Positions 32,638 through 42,203 of a stretch of DNA of 64,000 nucleotides are shown piece by piece. The notes under the pieces were generated by a model. That model made no database searches. It was not told the DNA's origin and saw only the letters and a program-made list of their open reading frames with translations. Position 1 is the first letter of the stretch. The number at the start of each line of letters is the position of its first letter. The position numbers and the translations under genes were made by a program. Source of the stretch: Halanaeroarchaeum sulfurireducens (GTDB taxonomy: Archaea; Halobacteriota; Halobacteria; Halobacteriales; Halobacteriaceae). The stretch is taken from the NCBI RefSeq assembly GCF_001011115.1, contig NZ_CP008874.1, positions 868,001 to 932,000 on the forward strand, written 5' to 3'.

Positions 32638-33791
32638 ATATCTCGCTCAGGGAGTCGGATACGAATGTGTTCTGCAAGCCCGATTCCGCCGAGCACGAAG
32701 ATGGCCCAGAGGATCATTTGGCGATGTCTGACGGCCGTTCCCACGTTGACGGTTCCGAGACCGTACAATACCGAACCAACGACAACGCCTACGACCAATG
32801 CTATCGTTCCCGGGAACGTTTTACGTGCCAATACTTGAGCACCGGAGACCACTCCGAGCGCATAAACGAGGTTTGTAAGGCCTTCGAACATGACAACGAA
32901 GTCCATCACGTGTGAAACCATCCAAGGAAACGGCGTGAACAGGAAATACATCGCGCCGATCCAGCTAAACGCGAACGCCTGTGGAATCGTGTCTGGCAGT
33001 ACCGAGCCGAGGTATTCAGTTCGACCACGTGCGCGTACCCGTCGCAAATAGACGAGACGATCAAGCACATCATTACCGTAGTCGACGACGATAGCAGGGG
33101 CCACAACGATACTTATCCCCGCGGCACTCTTTGTGAGATATTCGTGTCGACGCCACGGTTCCAATTTGAGGAATACGGCGACTGCAAGAACCAATACATA
33201 GACGGGTAGATTATCTTCGCGCAGTATTGTTGCGATACCGAGGAACATTGTTGCGAGCCCGACCTGTTGCCCCGTCGTAAGCCTGGGTCCAGGAACGAGC
33301 AACAATCTCGCTGCACTCGTCAGTCCGAACAATATCATCGCTTCTCGAAGAACTGCCGCATGGAGGAAGAGGGTGCTCGGATAGAAGAGCATCGGGAGGA
33401 CCGCGATTGCACCGGCATATCTGGAGTGATGGTAGCGAACGATCACGTAGACGTTGTAGACGGCAACTGCACCCAGGAGCGCCATGCCGAGCCGGGCGTA
33501 GATTCGACTAGGGCCCGGAAGAAGCCAGAATGGAGAGAGCATTGCACCCCAGACGTCATATATATCATTGAAATTTAGGACGGGAAATGAGCCGCTGAGA
33601 ATCGTGTTCGCTATACGATTTGCGTGTTGTGCGAATCCGTTTGCGTCCGCCTGTGAGTAGGTATTCAGGGATGTTAGGGTCGTAACAGCTACAGACACGA
33701 TGCGAAGAAGCAGCGCTATCAAGAAGACAGTAAGTGCGTCACGACTCGTCCAGCGCATACCCATCGTTGTCAGGTCGGGATTGTAACTCAT
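32634..33791 (-). CDS. Polytopic membrane protein, possible GT-C or polymerase-like protein
   Basis: About 385 residues from the ATG at 33791 (an ATG at 33761 is possible). At least nine hydrophobic segments are visible. A short acidic loop after the first one (TYSQADANGFAQHANRI) is reminiscent of GT-C membrane glycosyltransferases, and VLREAMILFG follows a segment of LFYPSTLFLHA. No family was recognised firmly. Position among glycan genes suggests glycan transfer, polymerisation or export. The first bases downstream touch the sulfatase pseudogene. Confidence 0.7.
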   Translation of the reverse strand: MSYNPDLTTMGMRWTSRDALTVFLIALLLRIVSVAVTTLTSLNTYSQADANGFAQHANRIANTILSGSFPVLNFNDIYDVWGAMLSPFWLLPGPSRIYARLGMALLGAVAVYNVYVIVRYHHSRYAGAIAVLPMLFYPSTLFLHAAVLREAMILFGLTSAARLLLVPGPRLTTGQQVGLATMFLGIATILREDNLPVYVLVLAVAVFLKLEPWRRHEYLTKSAAGISIVVAPAIVVDYGNDVLDRLVYLRRVRARGRTEYLGSVLPDTIPQAFAFSWIGAMYFLFTPFPWMVSHVMDFVVMFEGLTNLVYALGVVSGAQVLARKTFPGTIALVVGVVVGSVLYGLGTVNVGTAVRHRQMILWAIFVLGGIGLAEHIRIRLPERDI

Positions 33792-33870
33792 GGGGTTTGT
33801 ATTTTTTAGTTGTATTTGTGTTATCGAACCCATTCCGACCAAAGGAGTATCCATTCGGGTCAAGCCATTG

Positions 33871-33886
33871 AACCAGATATATATAT
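33871..33886 (+). promoter_or_regulatory. TATA box for a leaderless GT4 mRNA
   Basis: The AT repeat agatatatatatg is centred about 27 bases before the ATG at 33908. That is the spacing expected if transcription starts at or next to the start codon. Confidence 0.55.
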
Positions 33887-33907
33887 GCCTCGGTACAGAG
33901 AATTCCG

Positions 33908-34999
33908 ATGGGTATGGATATCTGTTATCTAATAAATCAACTCGCGCCGGGTGGTGCTCCTACATTGTTACTTGATATTGTTCGACAGATTGATCGGGAA
34001 GATATATCGTTTACAGTCGCATTTATTGAAGGAGATGATACATTAGTGTCTGACTTCGAAGATGCCGGTGCAGAAGTCGTATCCTTCGATGCTGATTTCA
34101 AGTTTGATCCGCGTGCGCTGTGGCGTCTCTTTCGATTTTTCCGGCAGCGATCGTTTGATATTGTTCATACGCACCTTCCTTACGCCCAAACGTTAGGCCG
34201 ACTCGGATCTCTCATCGGAGAACATGGTGCAGTAGTGAGTACACAGCATAATTTTCAGAAGCATTACCACCCAATCACTCGGAACTTAGAGAAGGCAACT
34301 CAGCCGATTGACGACACAACCGTCGGTGTCTCGAAAGCAGTCGTTGAGGACTTCGGTGGTTCCACACACAGTACTGATTGGCGCGTCATCTATAATGGCG
34401 CGGATATCGAATCCATAAGACGAAAAATTAAAGATTCAGAAACAGACAATTTATACGAGACTGAGGGACTATCACCTGATGATCATATCATCCTTAGTGT
34501 TGGTCGATATGTCGAACAAAAACGTCAAAAAGATATAATTCGTGCTATCGAGAGACGAGACATGTCCTCTCAATTAATTCTCGTAGGCTGGGGCCCAAAA
34601 GAGAGTTTATTAAAAGAGACCGCAAAAGAATATGAAATCGCTGATCGCGTCACGGTCACTGGAAGAGTATCCGAGGTCTGGCCGTATTACGCTGTGGCAG
34701 ATACCTTTGTCTCAGCATCAAAATTAGAGAGTTTTGGAATCGTTTTTCTTGAAGCAATGGCAGCCGATTTACCGATTATTGCCACAGAGGTCCCTGGGGC
34801 GAAGGAAGTACTTGAACAAGCAGAGAGTGGTGTTCAATCTGTTCCTCCCGGCGATATTCTTGCTCTTGCTGAGGTACTTGAGCAGTCTCTAAACGAGCCA
34901 CCTACCGTCGATTATACTGAGGCAATGGAAAAGTTTGACATACGTAAAATAGCTTCAGAGCATATTGAACTGTACGAAGAACTGCAACGTGAGATATGA
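33908..34999 (+). CDS. GT4 glycosyltransferase
   Basis: 363 residues. It begins MDICYLINQLAPGGAPTLLLDIV, and has HTHLPYAQTLGRL, ILSVGRYVEQKRQKDIIRAIE and SKLESFGIVFLEAMAADLPIIAT, with the donor-site Glu residues in ESFGIVFLE. It is clearly more AT-rich than the left half of the window, indicating separate origin. It is divergent from the membrane protein gene and convergent with the phosphatase-fold gene at 35032. Confidence 0.9.
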   Translation: MGMDICYLINQLAPGGAPTLLLDIVRQIDREDISFTVAFIEGDDTLVSDFEDAGAEVVSFDADFKFDPRALWRLFRFFRQRSFDIVHTHLPYAQTLGRLGSLIGEHGAVVSTQHNFQKHYHPITRNLEKATQPIDDTTVGVSKAVVEDFGGSTHSTDWRVIYNGADIESIRRKIKDSETDNLYETEGLSPDDHIILSVGRYVEQKRQKDIIRAIERRDMSSQLILVGWGPKESLLKETAKEYEIADRVTVTGRVSEVWPYYAVADTFVSASKLESFGIVFLEAMAADLPIIATEVPGAKEVLEQAESGVQSVPPGDILALAEVLEQSLNEPPTVDYTEAMEKFDIRKIASEHIELYEELQREI

Positions 35000-35031
35000 A
35001 AATATGAAGAAACACCAATTTAATAACTGGG

Positions 35032-35973
35032 CTACGAACGATATCCGAGATCCCGAAGACGTTCCGCGACTACATCTTTTTGCACATCTCGGGTCGTATC
35101 ATCAGCTGAAGACCCAACAACTAGATGTCTGTCCCCTGTTTCAGATACCAGCCACGGAACACGGACGACCGGATCGTCGTACAGCCCACGCGGATGCCCC
35201 CACTCCCGAATCGGAATCGGCGACGCCCGTTCGCCGACGTAGTTCCCGTGATCCGCAGTGACGACGGTTCTCCCAGAGACATCAGCCAGCAACTCCTCGA
35301 CGTGTTCGAGTACGTATTCGAGATTCGCCGTGTACACCTCCCAGAGTTTCTCCCGCGAAACGTCGAGCGTCCCGTTGAATTTCTGATTCCAGACGTTCTC
35401 TTCCGATGGCCCGCCACCCTCGCCGTCGATCTGCTGGAGATGCTCCTTGTCGAAGTCCGTCTCAGCGGGAACGAACGGGTAATGCGGTTGCATGTAATGG
35501 ACGACGAGGCGCTTGTGTGGGAACCGTTCGGCGGCCTCCAGTGCGGCCTCGGTCATCGTTTCGGCACGGACGGTGCCCGTCTCGTCGTCCCAGCCCTCGT
35601 CGAGCCAGACGTTGATCGTCTCGTGGAGCTGGATGTCCCATCGATCGCGGTTTTCCTCGAGTTGAGGATTGGCCGTTACGTAGACCGTATCGCGGAGATC
35701 GCGTTTGTCGAAGTTGGCCTGGAGCCACTCTGTCGTCGCTGATCCTTTTGAAATGCGGGATGAGAGCTCGCCATCAAGTTGGCTGGTCGATTCAAACATG
35801 TCGTACCGGCAGGCGTCGAGAACGACGAGCGTGTCCCAGTCCTCGTTGACAACGTCGGTTCCGGCTTTGTTTTCCAAGCGGAGGCCAGCGCGGCGATGGT
35901 ATGCTCGATTGGCCCCCCGGAAAAAAAGGCGCGGATTTTGGAGAGCCCGAGACAAACGGTCTATGAAGCTCAT
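35032..35973 (-). CDS. Alkaline phosphatase/sulfatase-superfamily protein, paralogue 1
   Basis: 313 residues. The N-terminal WDTLVVLDACRYDMF supplies the metal Asp residues, with VHYMQPHYPF and VVTADHGNYVGE (metal Asp-His) later. No clear nucleophile Cys or Ser in the usual sulfatase motif; the SGSATTEWLQ region holds Ser and Thr residues that could serve. It ends RLRDLGYRS. It is homologous along its length to 42204-43124. Location suggests trimming or transfer of phosphate or sulfate groups on glycan intermediates. Confidence 0.82.
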   Translation of the reverse strand: MSFIDRLSRALQNPRLFFRGANRAYHRRAGLRLENKAGTDVVNEDWDTLVVLDACRYDMFESTSQLDGELSSRISKGSATTEWLQANFDKRDLRDTVYVTANPQLEENRDRWDIQLHETINVWLDEGWDDETGTVRAETMTEAALEAAERFPHKRLVVHYMQPHYPFVPAETDFDKEHLQQIDGEGGGPSEENVWNQKFNGTLDVSREKLWEVYTANLEYVLEHVEELLADVSGRTVVTADHGNYVGERASPIPIREWGHPRGLYDDPVVRVPWLVSETGDRHLVVGSSADDTTRDVQKDVVAERLRDLGYRS

Positions 35974-36068
35974 TGAGTGCGAACATGAGGGTTGTTCAGA
36001 TATACCTTAATATTCGCCGTGCGCGGAGGGCAAGACTCAAGATGCTAATCTATTTAGATGAGACATCG

Positions 36069-36266
36069 ATGCACATCGGTTTCATACATCCGTCGTATCC
36101 CTCAGCGGAGGGGACGGGTGCGACACATTCCGCTACGCAGATCGTATACGGTCTTGCCGAAGCAGGTCACAATATCGATGTATATTGTCCAGATCCGCTC
36201 TATATATTCGAACATCAATTGAGCACTTTCTCAGGACATACATATTCCTCTAAATTTAGTGTGTAG
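36069..36266 (+). pseudogene. Glycosyltransferase N-terminal fragment
   Basis: From the ATG at 36069 the frame reads MHIGFIHPSYPSAEGTGATH and IVYGLAEAGHNIDVYCPD, a typical GT4 start, and stops at 36264-36266 after about 65 residues. The rest of the domain is missing, and the next gene is of a different glycosyltransferase type. It marks another recombination edge. Confidence 0.7.
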
Positions 36267-36397
36267 GATGTGAAAAACTTGTACCCAGTAGTCTCGGTAA
36301 CGACAAATTCAAAATTCGTCGCAACTACGTTAAGTTGTTGCCACCACTGGCTAGAACTAAGAGCAAAATATACGATAATGAGGAAGAAGATGAACTC

Positions 36398-37450
36398 ATG
36401 ACTGAGAGAAGGTTAGAAGAATCTGCCGGCAATACCGTAATTTTGGGTTCTCAAAGGTGGCGGACAGGCCCTAATGGTCGATATCTCATCCACTTTGAGA
36501 AAGCTTTCAAAGAAAATGACCAGGTAGATTTAATCCCCTTGTCGAAAAGTGCTTACAAGTTGACTCGGTTCTTTGATATTCTCCGGGGTTCACAGAATGC
36601 CACGTCATTACCTGAGAATTATCAGAAGAAAATAAACAATTTCGGACGCCTTATTGGTCTTTCAGATAAGCCTTATCAATTGCCTTCAATAATACGACAC
36701 AAAGCACGAAATATTGAAAGTATTACACTCTTCGCAGGGCAAATTTATGAAATACGTTTACTTGACCTTATAAATTGGAGAGATAAAACTATCATTTTGT
36801 ACATTGCTGACGCCTGGGAACCCAAATTTAAACGACTGAATACCCTCATAGAACAGTATGATATTGACCATATATTCGCTTCTTATGAGAAAGCTACCAA
36901 ATACTTAAAGGGCCGTGGCCATAAGGCCTATTGGTTGCCTCAAGCAATAAACCCGGAAATATGGCGCGATTATAAATTAAGTAAAAAATATGGACTAATT
37001 CAATTTGGTAGAAAAAATCCAACTTTACATAAATTTGGGAAGGAACATTTTGATAATGAGGATTACATTCATGAATTCATTCACGGGGATATTAATTTGG
37101 CAAAACACATAAATGAGAGTGAATTCACACTATTGGCTCCTCGGAAATTGCAGTCACCAGAGCAGACTGGTGACATTAGTCCAGTAACATTACGCTATTA
37201 TCAAGCTATGGCGTGTAAGTCAATGCCTGCTGGGTTCAAACCCAGGGAGTTTGACAAGGTATTTTCTGATGATATATTCTTCTTGGAGTATGAAAATGAT
37301 GAACAATTCCGAAGTGACATAGAATATTTCAAGCAGCACAAAGAGGAGTATTGGAATCGGATAAATCGGAACTACGAATTAATGATGTCAAACCACACAT
37401 GGCAAAAGAGGGTAAATACTATGTCCAATATCGTCAATAACGAGATTTGA
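36398..37450 (+). CDS. Glycosyltransferase (CgeB/GT1-like)
   Basis: About 350 residues from the ATG at 36398; a TTG at 36335 would extend it, and the frame is open without ATG back to about 36260. It has a GT-B-like middle (IILYIADAWEPKFKRL, HIFASYEKATKYLKGRGHKAYWLPQAINPEIW) and a C-terminal TLRYYQAMACKSMPAGFKP with FLEYENDEQFRSDI, as in CgeB-like transferases. It is strongly AT-rich with many Asn, Lys and Ile residues, so it was probably imported from outside the usual haloarchaeal pool. Confidence 0.78.
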   Translation: MTERRLEESAGNTVILGSQRWRTGPNGRYLIHFEKAFKENDQVDLIPLSKSAYKLTRFFDILRGSQNATSLPENYQKKINNFGRLIGLSDKPYQLPSIIRHKARNIESITLFAGQIYEIRLLDLINWRDKTIILYIADAWEPKFKRLNTLIEQYDIDHIFASYEKATKYLKGRGHKAYWLPQAINPEIWRDYKLSKKYGLIQFGRKNPTLHKFGKEHFDNEDYIHEFIHGDINLAKHINESEFTLLAPRKLQSPEQTGDISPVTLRYYQAMACKSMPAGFKPREFDKVFSDDIFFLEYENDEQFRSDIEYFKQHKEEYWNRINRNYELMMSNHTWQKRVNTMSNIVNNEI

Positions 37451-37730
37451 AACATATTCTTCGACGAATGTATTAAACACACATATAATTTAATACATCG
37501 CTTCAATTAATATGTCTCATCGTTCTATCTTCGCAACTACTATGATTATTGGTTCGCAGGCACCCAATTCGTCTATAGTAAATGTATGCCGGTTCTTTGT
37601 TTCCTAAATTCAATAATATAAAATATCTTCTCAGCCAGCTCGTGAATCAAACCATCTGATTTTCGATAAATCAATGTAATTGCTTACATCAAATTCAATA
37701 GATTGTTATTATCAGGGCATACATCTATAA
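37451..37730. other. AT-rich intergenic region
   Basis: 280 bases with no gene seen. It is low in G+C and forms a sharp composition boundary with the GC-rich dehydratase gene downstream. A TATA-like element lies near its end (catctataag), close to the next start. Confidence 0.5.
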
Positions 37731-37733
37731 GTG

Positions 37734-38795
37734 ATGAATTTCGAAGCGCAACTCAAGGAACTACCAGTGTTCATCACTGGGGCTGATGGATTCGTGGGGT
37801 CTCATCTTGTGGATAGACTGGTAGAATTCGGTGCCAATGTCCATGTTTTCGTCCGCGCAACCTCCAGCGGCGAGCTAAACAACATCAGACACCAATCCGA
37901 AGAGGTAACGGTCCACCGAGGAGATCTCCGAGACAAGCACTCCGTCAGGAAAGCACTCGAGCCGTTCGAAGATCACAGCGACACTCTCATCTTCCATCTC
38001 GCCGCCCAGGCACACGTCGGCGAATCGTGGGAACGACCCTACGAAACCGTCGACACGAACGTCAATGGAACGCTCAACCTCCTCCAGTCGATCGTCGACC
38101 TCGATCTCGACATAGCCAAGTTCGACACGGCAGGCACGAGTGAAGAATACGGGAACGTAAAGGAGGAGATGCAGCACAACCACGAGTTCGACGAGGATGG
38201 CCGCGTACTCCTCAGCGAGCGCTCACCAGTCAACCCAACGAGCGTCTACGCGACCTCGAAACTCGCGGCCGACTTCCTCACGATGAACTACCACGACGCG
38301 TACGGGCTCCCAACTGTCACGACCCGCATGTTCAACAACTACGGGCCTCGGCAGAACCCCCGTTACATCACGGGGACGATCATCACGCAAGCCCTGGAGC
38401 GGGACATCGTCGAACTCGGCAACCTCACACCGAAACGCGACATGTGCTACGTCGCCGATGGCGTCAGAGGTCACTTACACGTCGCACTCGAAGGAACTCC
38501 TGGTGAACAGTACGTCTATGGCTACGGCGAGAACATCTCGATGCAAGAGTGGGCAGACACGATCCTCGAGGTCGGCTCGGAACAGGGTTACTGGGACGAC
38601 CCCGAGATCGTCCAGGACGAGGATCGCTTCCGGCCGGGTGATAGCGACGTCGAAGAACTGCTGGTCGGTTACGACAAACTCAACGAGGAGACTGGCTGGG
38701 AACCAGAAGTGTCCTGGCGTGAGGGGATCCGCCGGACGATCGACTGGTACGCGAACAATCCCGAGAGCTGGTACGGGCGGGTGGACTGGCGATGA
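37734..38795 (+). CDS. gmd: GDP-mannose 4,6-dehydratase-like SDR
   Basis: About 353 residues from the ATG at 37734 (a GTG at 37731 is adjacent). It has the NAD-binding [12 protein letters not shown] (about 14-25), [24 protein letters not shown] and [11 protein letters not shown] with the catalytic YxxxK, followed by [13 protein letters not shown]. These features resemble GDP-mannose 4,6-dehydratase. It overlaps the GDP-fucose synthase-like gene by 4 bases and a NUDIX GDP-mannose hydrolase-like gene follows, supporting GDP-mannose as substrate. A dTDP or UDP-sugar dehydratase is the alternative. Confidence 0.8.
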   Translation: MNFEAQLKELPVFITGADGFVGSHLVDRLVEFGANVHVFVRATSSGELNNIRHQSEEVTVHRGDLRDKHSVRKALEPFEDHSDTLIFHLAAQAHVGESWERPYETVDTNVNGTLNLLQSIVDLDLDIAKFDTAGTSEEYGNVKEEMQHNHEFDEDGRVLLSERSPVNPTSVYATSKLAADFLTMNYHDAYGLPTVTTRMFNNYGPRQNPRYITGTIITQALERDIVELGNLTPKRDMCYVADGVRGHLHVALEGTPGEQYVYGYGENISMQEWADTILEVGSEQGYWDDPEIVQDEDRFRPGDSDVEELLVGYDKLNEETGWEPEVSWREGIRRTIDWYANNPESWYGRVDWR

Positions 38796-39751
38796 CTGAC
38801 CCGACCCACGATTTCTGGGACGGACGGACTGTGATGGTCACGGGCGGCTCCGGATTCCTCGGCAGTCATCTCATCGAGGACCTCGAAGACCGCTCCGACG
38901 ACGTGCAAATTTTCGTTCCGCGAAGCGACGACTACGACCTCCGGGAGAAGGCCGACATCGAACGGGCCTTCGAAGACTCCGGCGCGGACACGGTCATCCA
39001 CCTCGCGGCCACTGTCGGTGGGATCGGCGCGAACAAGGAGAATCCCGGGCGATACTTCTACGACAACGCGATCATGGGGATCGAACTCCTCGAGCAGGCC
39101 CGCCAGTTCGAGGTGGACAAATTCACGATCCTCGGGACGATCTGCTCGTATCCCAAACACACCGAGGTCCCGTTCAAGGAGGAGGATCTCTACGATGGGT
39201 ATCCCGAGGAGACGAACGCCCCCTATGGGATCGCGAAGAAGGCCTTGCTCACGCAGTCTCGGGCCTACCGCAAGCAGTACGATTTCGACAGCATCTATCT
39301 GATGCCGGTCAACCTCTATGGGCCGCGGGACGATTTCGATCTGGAGACCTCACACGTGATCCCGGCGATCATCCGGAAGAGTATCGAAGCCCGGGAGAAC
39401 GACGAGGACGCGATCACGGCCTGGGGGACGGGCGAGCCCACCCGGGAGTTCCTCTACGTCGAGGACGCCGCCGAGGGCATCCTCGATGCCACGGAGCGGT
39501 ACGACAGCAGCGATCCGGTGAATCTGGGGAGTGGCCACGAGATTAGTATCCGGGATCTCGTCGAGTTGATCGTCGAGCTGACCGATTTCGATGGCGATGT
39601 TGAATGGGACACCTCGAAGCCGGACGGGCAGCCCAGGCGGAAACTGGATACTTCACGTGCGCGGGAGCGGTTCGGCTGGGAGGCGTCGACGGATTTCGAG
39701 GAGGGCCTCGAGAAAACGATCGAGTGGTACGAAGCCAATCGGGGCCGATAG
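38792..39751 (+). CDS. fcl: GDP-L-fucose synthase-like SDR
   Basis: 319 residues. It has [35 protein letters not shown] (the GDP-fucose synthase VGGI motif), [20 protein letters not shown] (with the active-site Cys), YGIAKKAL (YxxxK) and [17 protein letters not shown]. This pattern is characteristic of Fcl/WcaG, which epimerises and reduces GDP-4-keto-6-deoxymannose to GDP-L-fucose. It is coupled to the dehydratase gene. Substrate in this archaeon is inferred from family. Confidence 0.88.
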   Translation: MTDPTHDFWDGRTVMVTGGSGFLGSHLIEDLEDRSDDVQIFVPRSDDYDLREKADIERAFEDSGADTVIHLAATVGGIGANKENPGRYFYDNAIMGIELLEQARQFEVDKFTILGTICSYPKHTEVPFKEEDLYDGYPEETNAPYGIAKKALLTQSRAYRKQYDFDSIYLMPVNLYGPRDDFDLETSHVIPAIIRKSIEARENDEDAITAWGTGEPTREFLYVEDAAEGILDATERYDSSDPVNLGSGHEISIRDLVELIVELTDFDGDVEWDTSKPDGQPRRKLDTSRARERFGWEASTDFEEGLEKTIEWYEANRGR

Positions 39752-39754
39752 ATC

Positions 39755-40243
39755 ATGGATAATCGCGATTTGGCCGATCGGTCCCATCTCGTAGAGCGTG
39801 AGGAGTACATCGACGAGGAGACGTGGGAAACGATCGTGCAGTCCATGCCGATCCCATCGGTTGATCTCGTCGTGAAGTGTCCAGAGGGGATTCTCCTTGG
39901 AAAACGGGCGAACGAGCCGGCCAAAGGGGAGTGGTTCATTCCGGGAGGGCGTATCCAGAAGGGAGAGCCGCTTCGGGAGGCGGTTCATCGGATCGCTGAG
40001 GAAGAGCTGGGGATCGAGGTGACGATTGAACGGTCATTGGGAGCGTACGATCATTTCTACGATGCCTCCGATGTCCCGGAGAGTGGTGGGAAACACTACA
40101 TTGCGCATGCGTACGTCGTTTCTGCGACGGAGTGTGATGTGATTGGCGACGATCAGCACAGTGAACTTCGTGTGTTTGAAACAATTCCCAGCGGATTGCA
40201 CTCACACGTTAAAATATATTTCAGTGAAGCTAATGTCATATGA
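39755..40243 (+). CDS. NUDIX hydrolase, GDP-mannose mannosyl hydrolase-like
   Basis: 162 residues. The NUDIX box is in place around IPGGRIQKGEPLREAVHRIA and the following EEELGI (about 67-92). The preceding DLVVKCPEGILLGKRANEPAKGEWF fits Gmm/WcaH-type enzymes, which hydrolyse GDP-mannose or related sugars. It begins 3 bases after the fcl-like stop. The order dehydratase, synthase, Gmm is the same as in bacterial colanic-acid-type clusters, suggesting a shared transferred block. Confidence 0.83.
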   Translation: MDNRDLADRSHLVEREEYIDEETWETIVQSMPIPSVDLVVKCPEGILLGKRANEPAKGEWFIPGGRIQKGEPLREAVHRIAEEELGIEVTIERSLGAYDHFYDASDVPESGGKHYIAHAYVVSATECDVIGDDQHSELRVFETIPSGLHSHVKIYFSEANVI

Positions 40244-40372
40244 GTGGGTGGTAATATCGCCTATTATTAGCGCTACCATTCACTTCTATGGAAAATAAGA
40301 TCATCTCTCACCTGTCAACGATCGATTATCCTATTCAGAAGCTTTAATTTTACCCCGTGTCGTTTCACCCGC

Positions 40373-41254
40373 ATGGAAGTAACAAAAGCTGTAATTCCGG
40401 CAGCCGGATTTGGAACTCGGTTTCTCCCGGTCACGAAAGCTCAACCAAAGGAGATGATGCCTGTACTTGATAAGCCAACGATCCAATATGTCGTCGAAGA
40501 AGCCGTTTCAGCAGGAATCGATGATATTCTCATAATCACGGGACGGGGCAAGCAAGCGATAGAACGTCATTTCGACAAATCCTATGAGCTTGAACACGAA
40601 TTACGACGATCGGGGAAGGATGAGCGGCTCAATCGTGTCCAGCATATATCGGAGATAGCAGATATTCATTATATTCGCCAAAAGGACCGAAACGGTCTGG
40701 GAGACGCCGTCCTTTACGCCCAGGATCATATTGGGGATAATCCCTTCGCGCTGCTATTGGGTGACACCATCATCCGAAGTGAAGTTCCGTGCACGGAGCG
40801 TCTCATCCGTTATGCTGAGGAATATAAGGCCCCGACTATTTCACTTGAGCGTGTTCCTCAACAAAACGTGTCTTCTTACGGCATCGCCGATGTAAATGCG
40901 GCACAAGCTACGACTAGTGAACAAGATTCGTTCCAGGTTTCTAATTTTGTAGAGAAACCTTCGCAGGATGCTGCACCATCAAACCTCGCGATCACGGGCC
41001 GATATATTCTTCCGTCTGAAATCTTCGATCACCTTGAAACGATAGAGCCTGGTGTGGGAGATGAAATACAACTCACTGATGCCATTCGAAAATTAGATAC
41101 CATGCGTGGTGTTGAACTACAGGGGGACAGATTCGATATTGGAACGATTATTGACTGGCTCCAGGCAAATGTCGAAATGGCGTTAGAATACGATGATGGG
41201 AAAATGAACGATGCTGTCAAACAGCTCCTTCAGGAGCAATTGAACGATGGCTAG
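40373..41254 (+). CDS. galU: UTP-glucose-1-phosphate uridylyltransferase (GalU)
   Basis: 293 residues. The signature AAGFGTRFLPVTKAQPKEMMPV (in parts, about 10-31), VVEEAVSAGIDDILIITGRGK, LLLGDTI, FVEKP and GDRFDIGT are the GalU set. It makes UDP-glucose. It overlaps the decarboxylase-like SDR gene by 8 bases, so UDP-glucose is probably directed to a UDP-uronic acid/pentose route. It is of intermediate to low G+C, unlike the AglF-type paralogues at 7.5-10 kb, which are a different family branch. Confidence 0.9.
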   Translation: MEVTKAVIPAAGFGTRFLPVTKAQPKEMMPVLDKPTIQYVVEEAVSAGIDDILIITGRGKQAIERHFDKSYELEHELRRSGKDERLNRVQHISEIADIHYIRQKDRNGLGDAVLYAQDHIGDNPFALLLGDTIIRSEVPCTERLIRYAEEYKAPTISLERVPQQNVSSYGIADVNAAQATTSEQDSFQVSNFVEKPSQDAAPSNLAITGRYILPSEIFDHLETIEPGVGDEIQLTDAIRKLDTMRGVELQGDRFDIGTIIDWLQANVEMALEYDDGKMNDAVKQLLQEQLNDG

Positions 41255-42179
41255 GATACTCGTCACCGGTGCTGCCGGATTTCTTGGCTCGCATCTCTGT
41301 GAATCGCTGATTAATGATGGCCACGAAGTGATCGGAATGGATAATCTCGTGAGTGGACGTACAGAGAACCTGGAACCGATATTTCATCATGATCGGTTTT
41401 CATTCTTCGAACACGATGTAACAGAATTCATTCATGTTTCGGGTGACCTTGATTGGGTCTTGCATCTGGCCAGCTTGGCCTCCCCTGTATTCTATCAAAA
41501 CAACCCGATCAAAACGCTGAAAGTCGGAGCGCTTGGTACGCACAAGACACTTGGATTAGCCAAAGCAAAAGACGCGTCCTATTTATTCACCTCGACTAGC
41601 GAAGTGTACGGTGATCCAGAGGTTCATCCCCAACCGGAAGATTATCGTGGAAATGTTGACCCTTTCGGCCCGAGGTCCTGTTACGATGAATCGAAACGAT
41701 ATGGGGAATCTCTGGTTCGGGCATATCGCGATAAGCATGACCTCGATGTACGTGTAGCCCGTATATTCAATACATATGGCCCTCGGATGCGCCTGGATGA
41801 CGGACGGGTTGTTCCGACGTTTGCGAAACAGGCTCTCAAGGAAGAGCCATTGACGATTCATGGTGATGGTCAGCAGACTCGTAGCTTCTGTTTCGTTAGT
41901 GACTTGATTGCCGGCCTTCGAGCATTGATGAACAGTTCTACACAATCGCCGGTTAATATCGGGAATCCAGATGAACGGACCATCCAGGAACTAGCTGAAA
42001 TAATCCTTGAGATAACAGATAGCAACAGCGAATTAGTGTACGAACAGCGACCAGATCAGGATCCCGATGTTCGGAAACCCGATCTTTCGAAAGCGCGTCA
42101 GGAAATAGATTGGAAACCATCCATCACGTTACGAGACGGACTAGAACAGACGATAGAATACTTTCATAGACGCATATAA
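41247..42179 (+). CDS. UDP-glucuronate decarboxylase-like SDR (UDP-xylose synthase type)
   Basis: 310 residues. NAD motif TGAAGFLGSHL (about 7-17), HLASLASPVFYQNNPIKTLKVG (in two short blocks), TSTSEVYGDPEVHPQ, GPRSCYDESKRYGE (YxxxK) and NTYGPRMRLDDGRVVP. These are close to the human and plant UXS pattern, so UDP-xylose from UDP-GlcA is the expected reaction. A UDP-glucose 6-dehydrogenase is not next to it; the dehydrogenase at 24876 looks like the HexNAc type. The two genes from galU form one operon. Confidence 0.87.
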   Translation: MARILVTGAAGFLGSHLCESLINDGHEVIGMDNLVSGRTENLEPIFHHDRFSFFEHDVTEFIHVSGDLDWVLHLASLASPVFYQNNPIKTLKVGALGTHKTLGLAKAKDASYLFTSTSEVYGDPEVHPQPEDYRGNVDPFGPRSCYDESKRYGESLVRAYRDKHDLDVRVARIFNTYGPRMRLDDGRVVPTFAKQALKEEPLTIHGDGQQTRSFCFVSDLIAGLRALMNSSTQSPVNIGNPDERTIQELAEIILEITDSNSELVYEQRPDQDPDVRKPDLSKARQEIDWKPSITLRDGLEQTIEYFHRRI

Positions 42180-42203
42180 TCCACTTTATTTAGTCTCAAG
42201 TAG

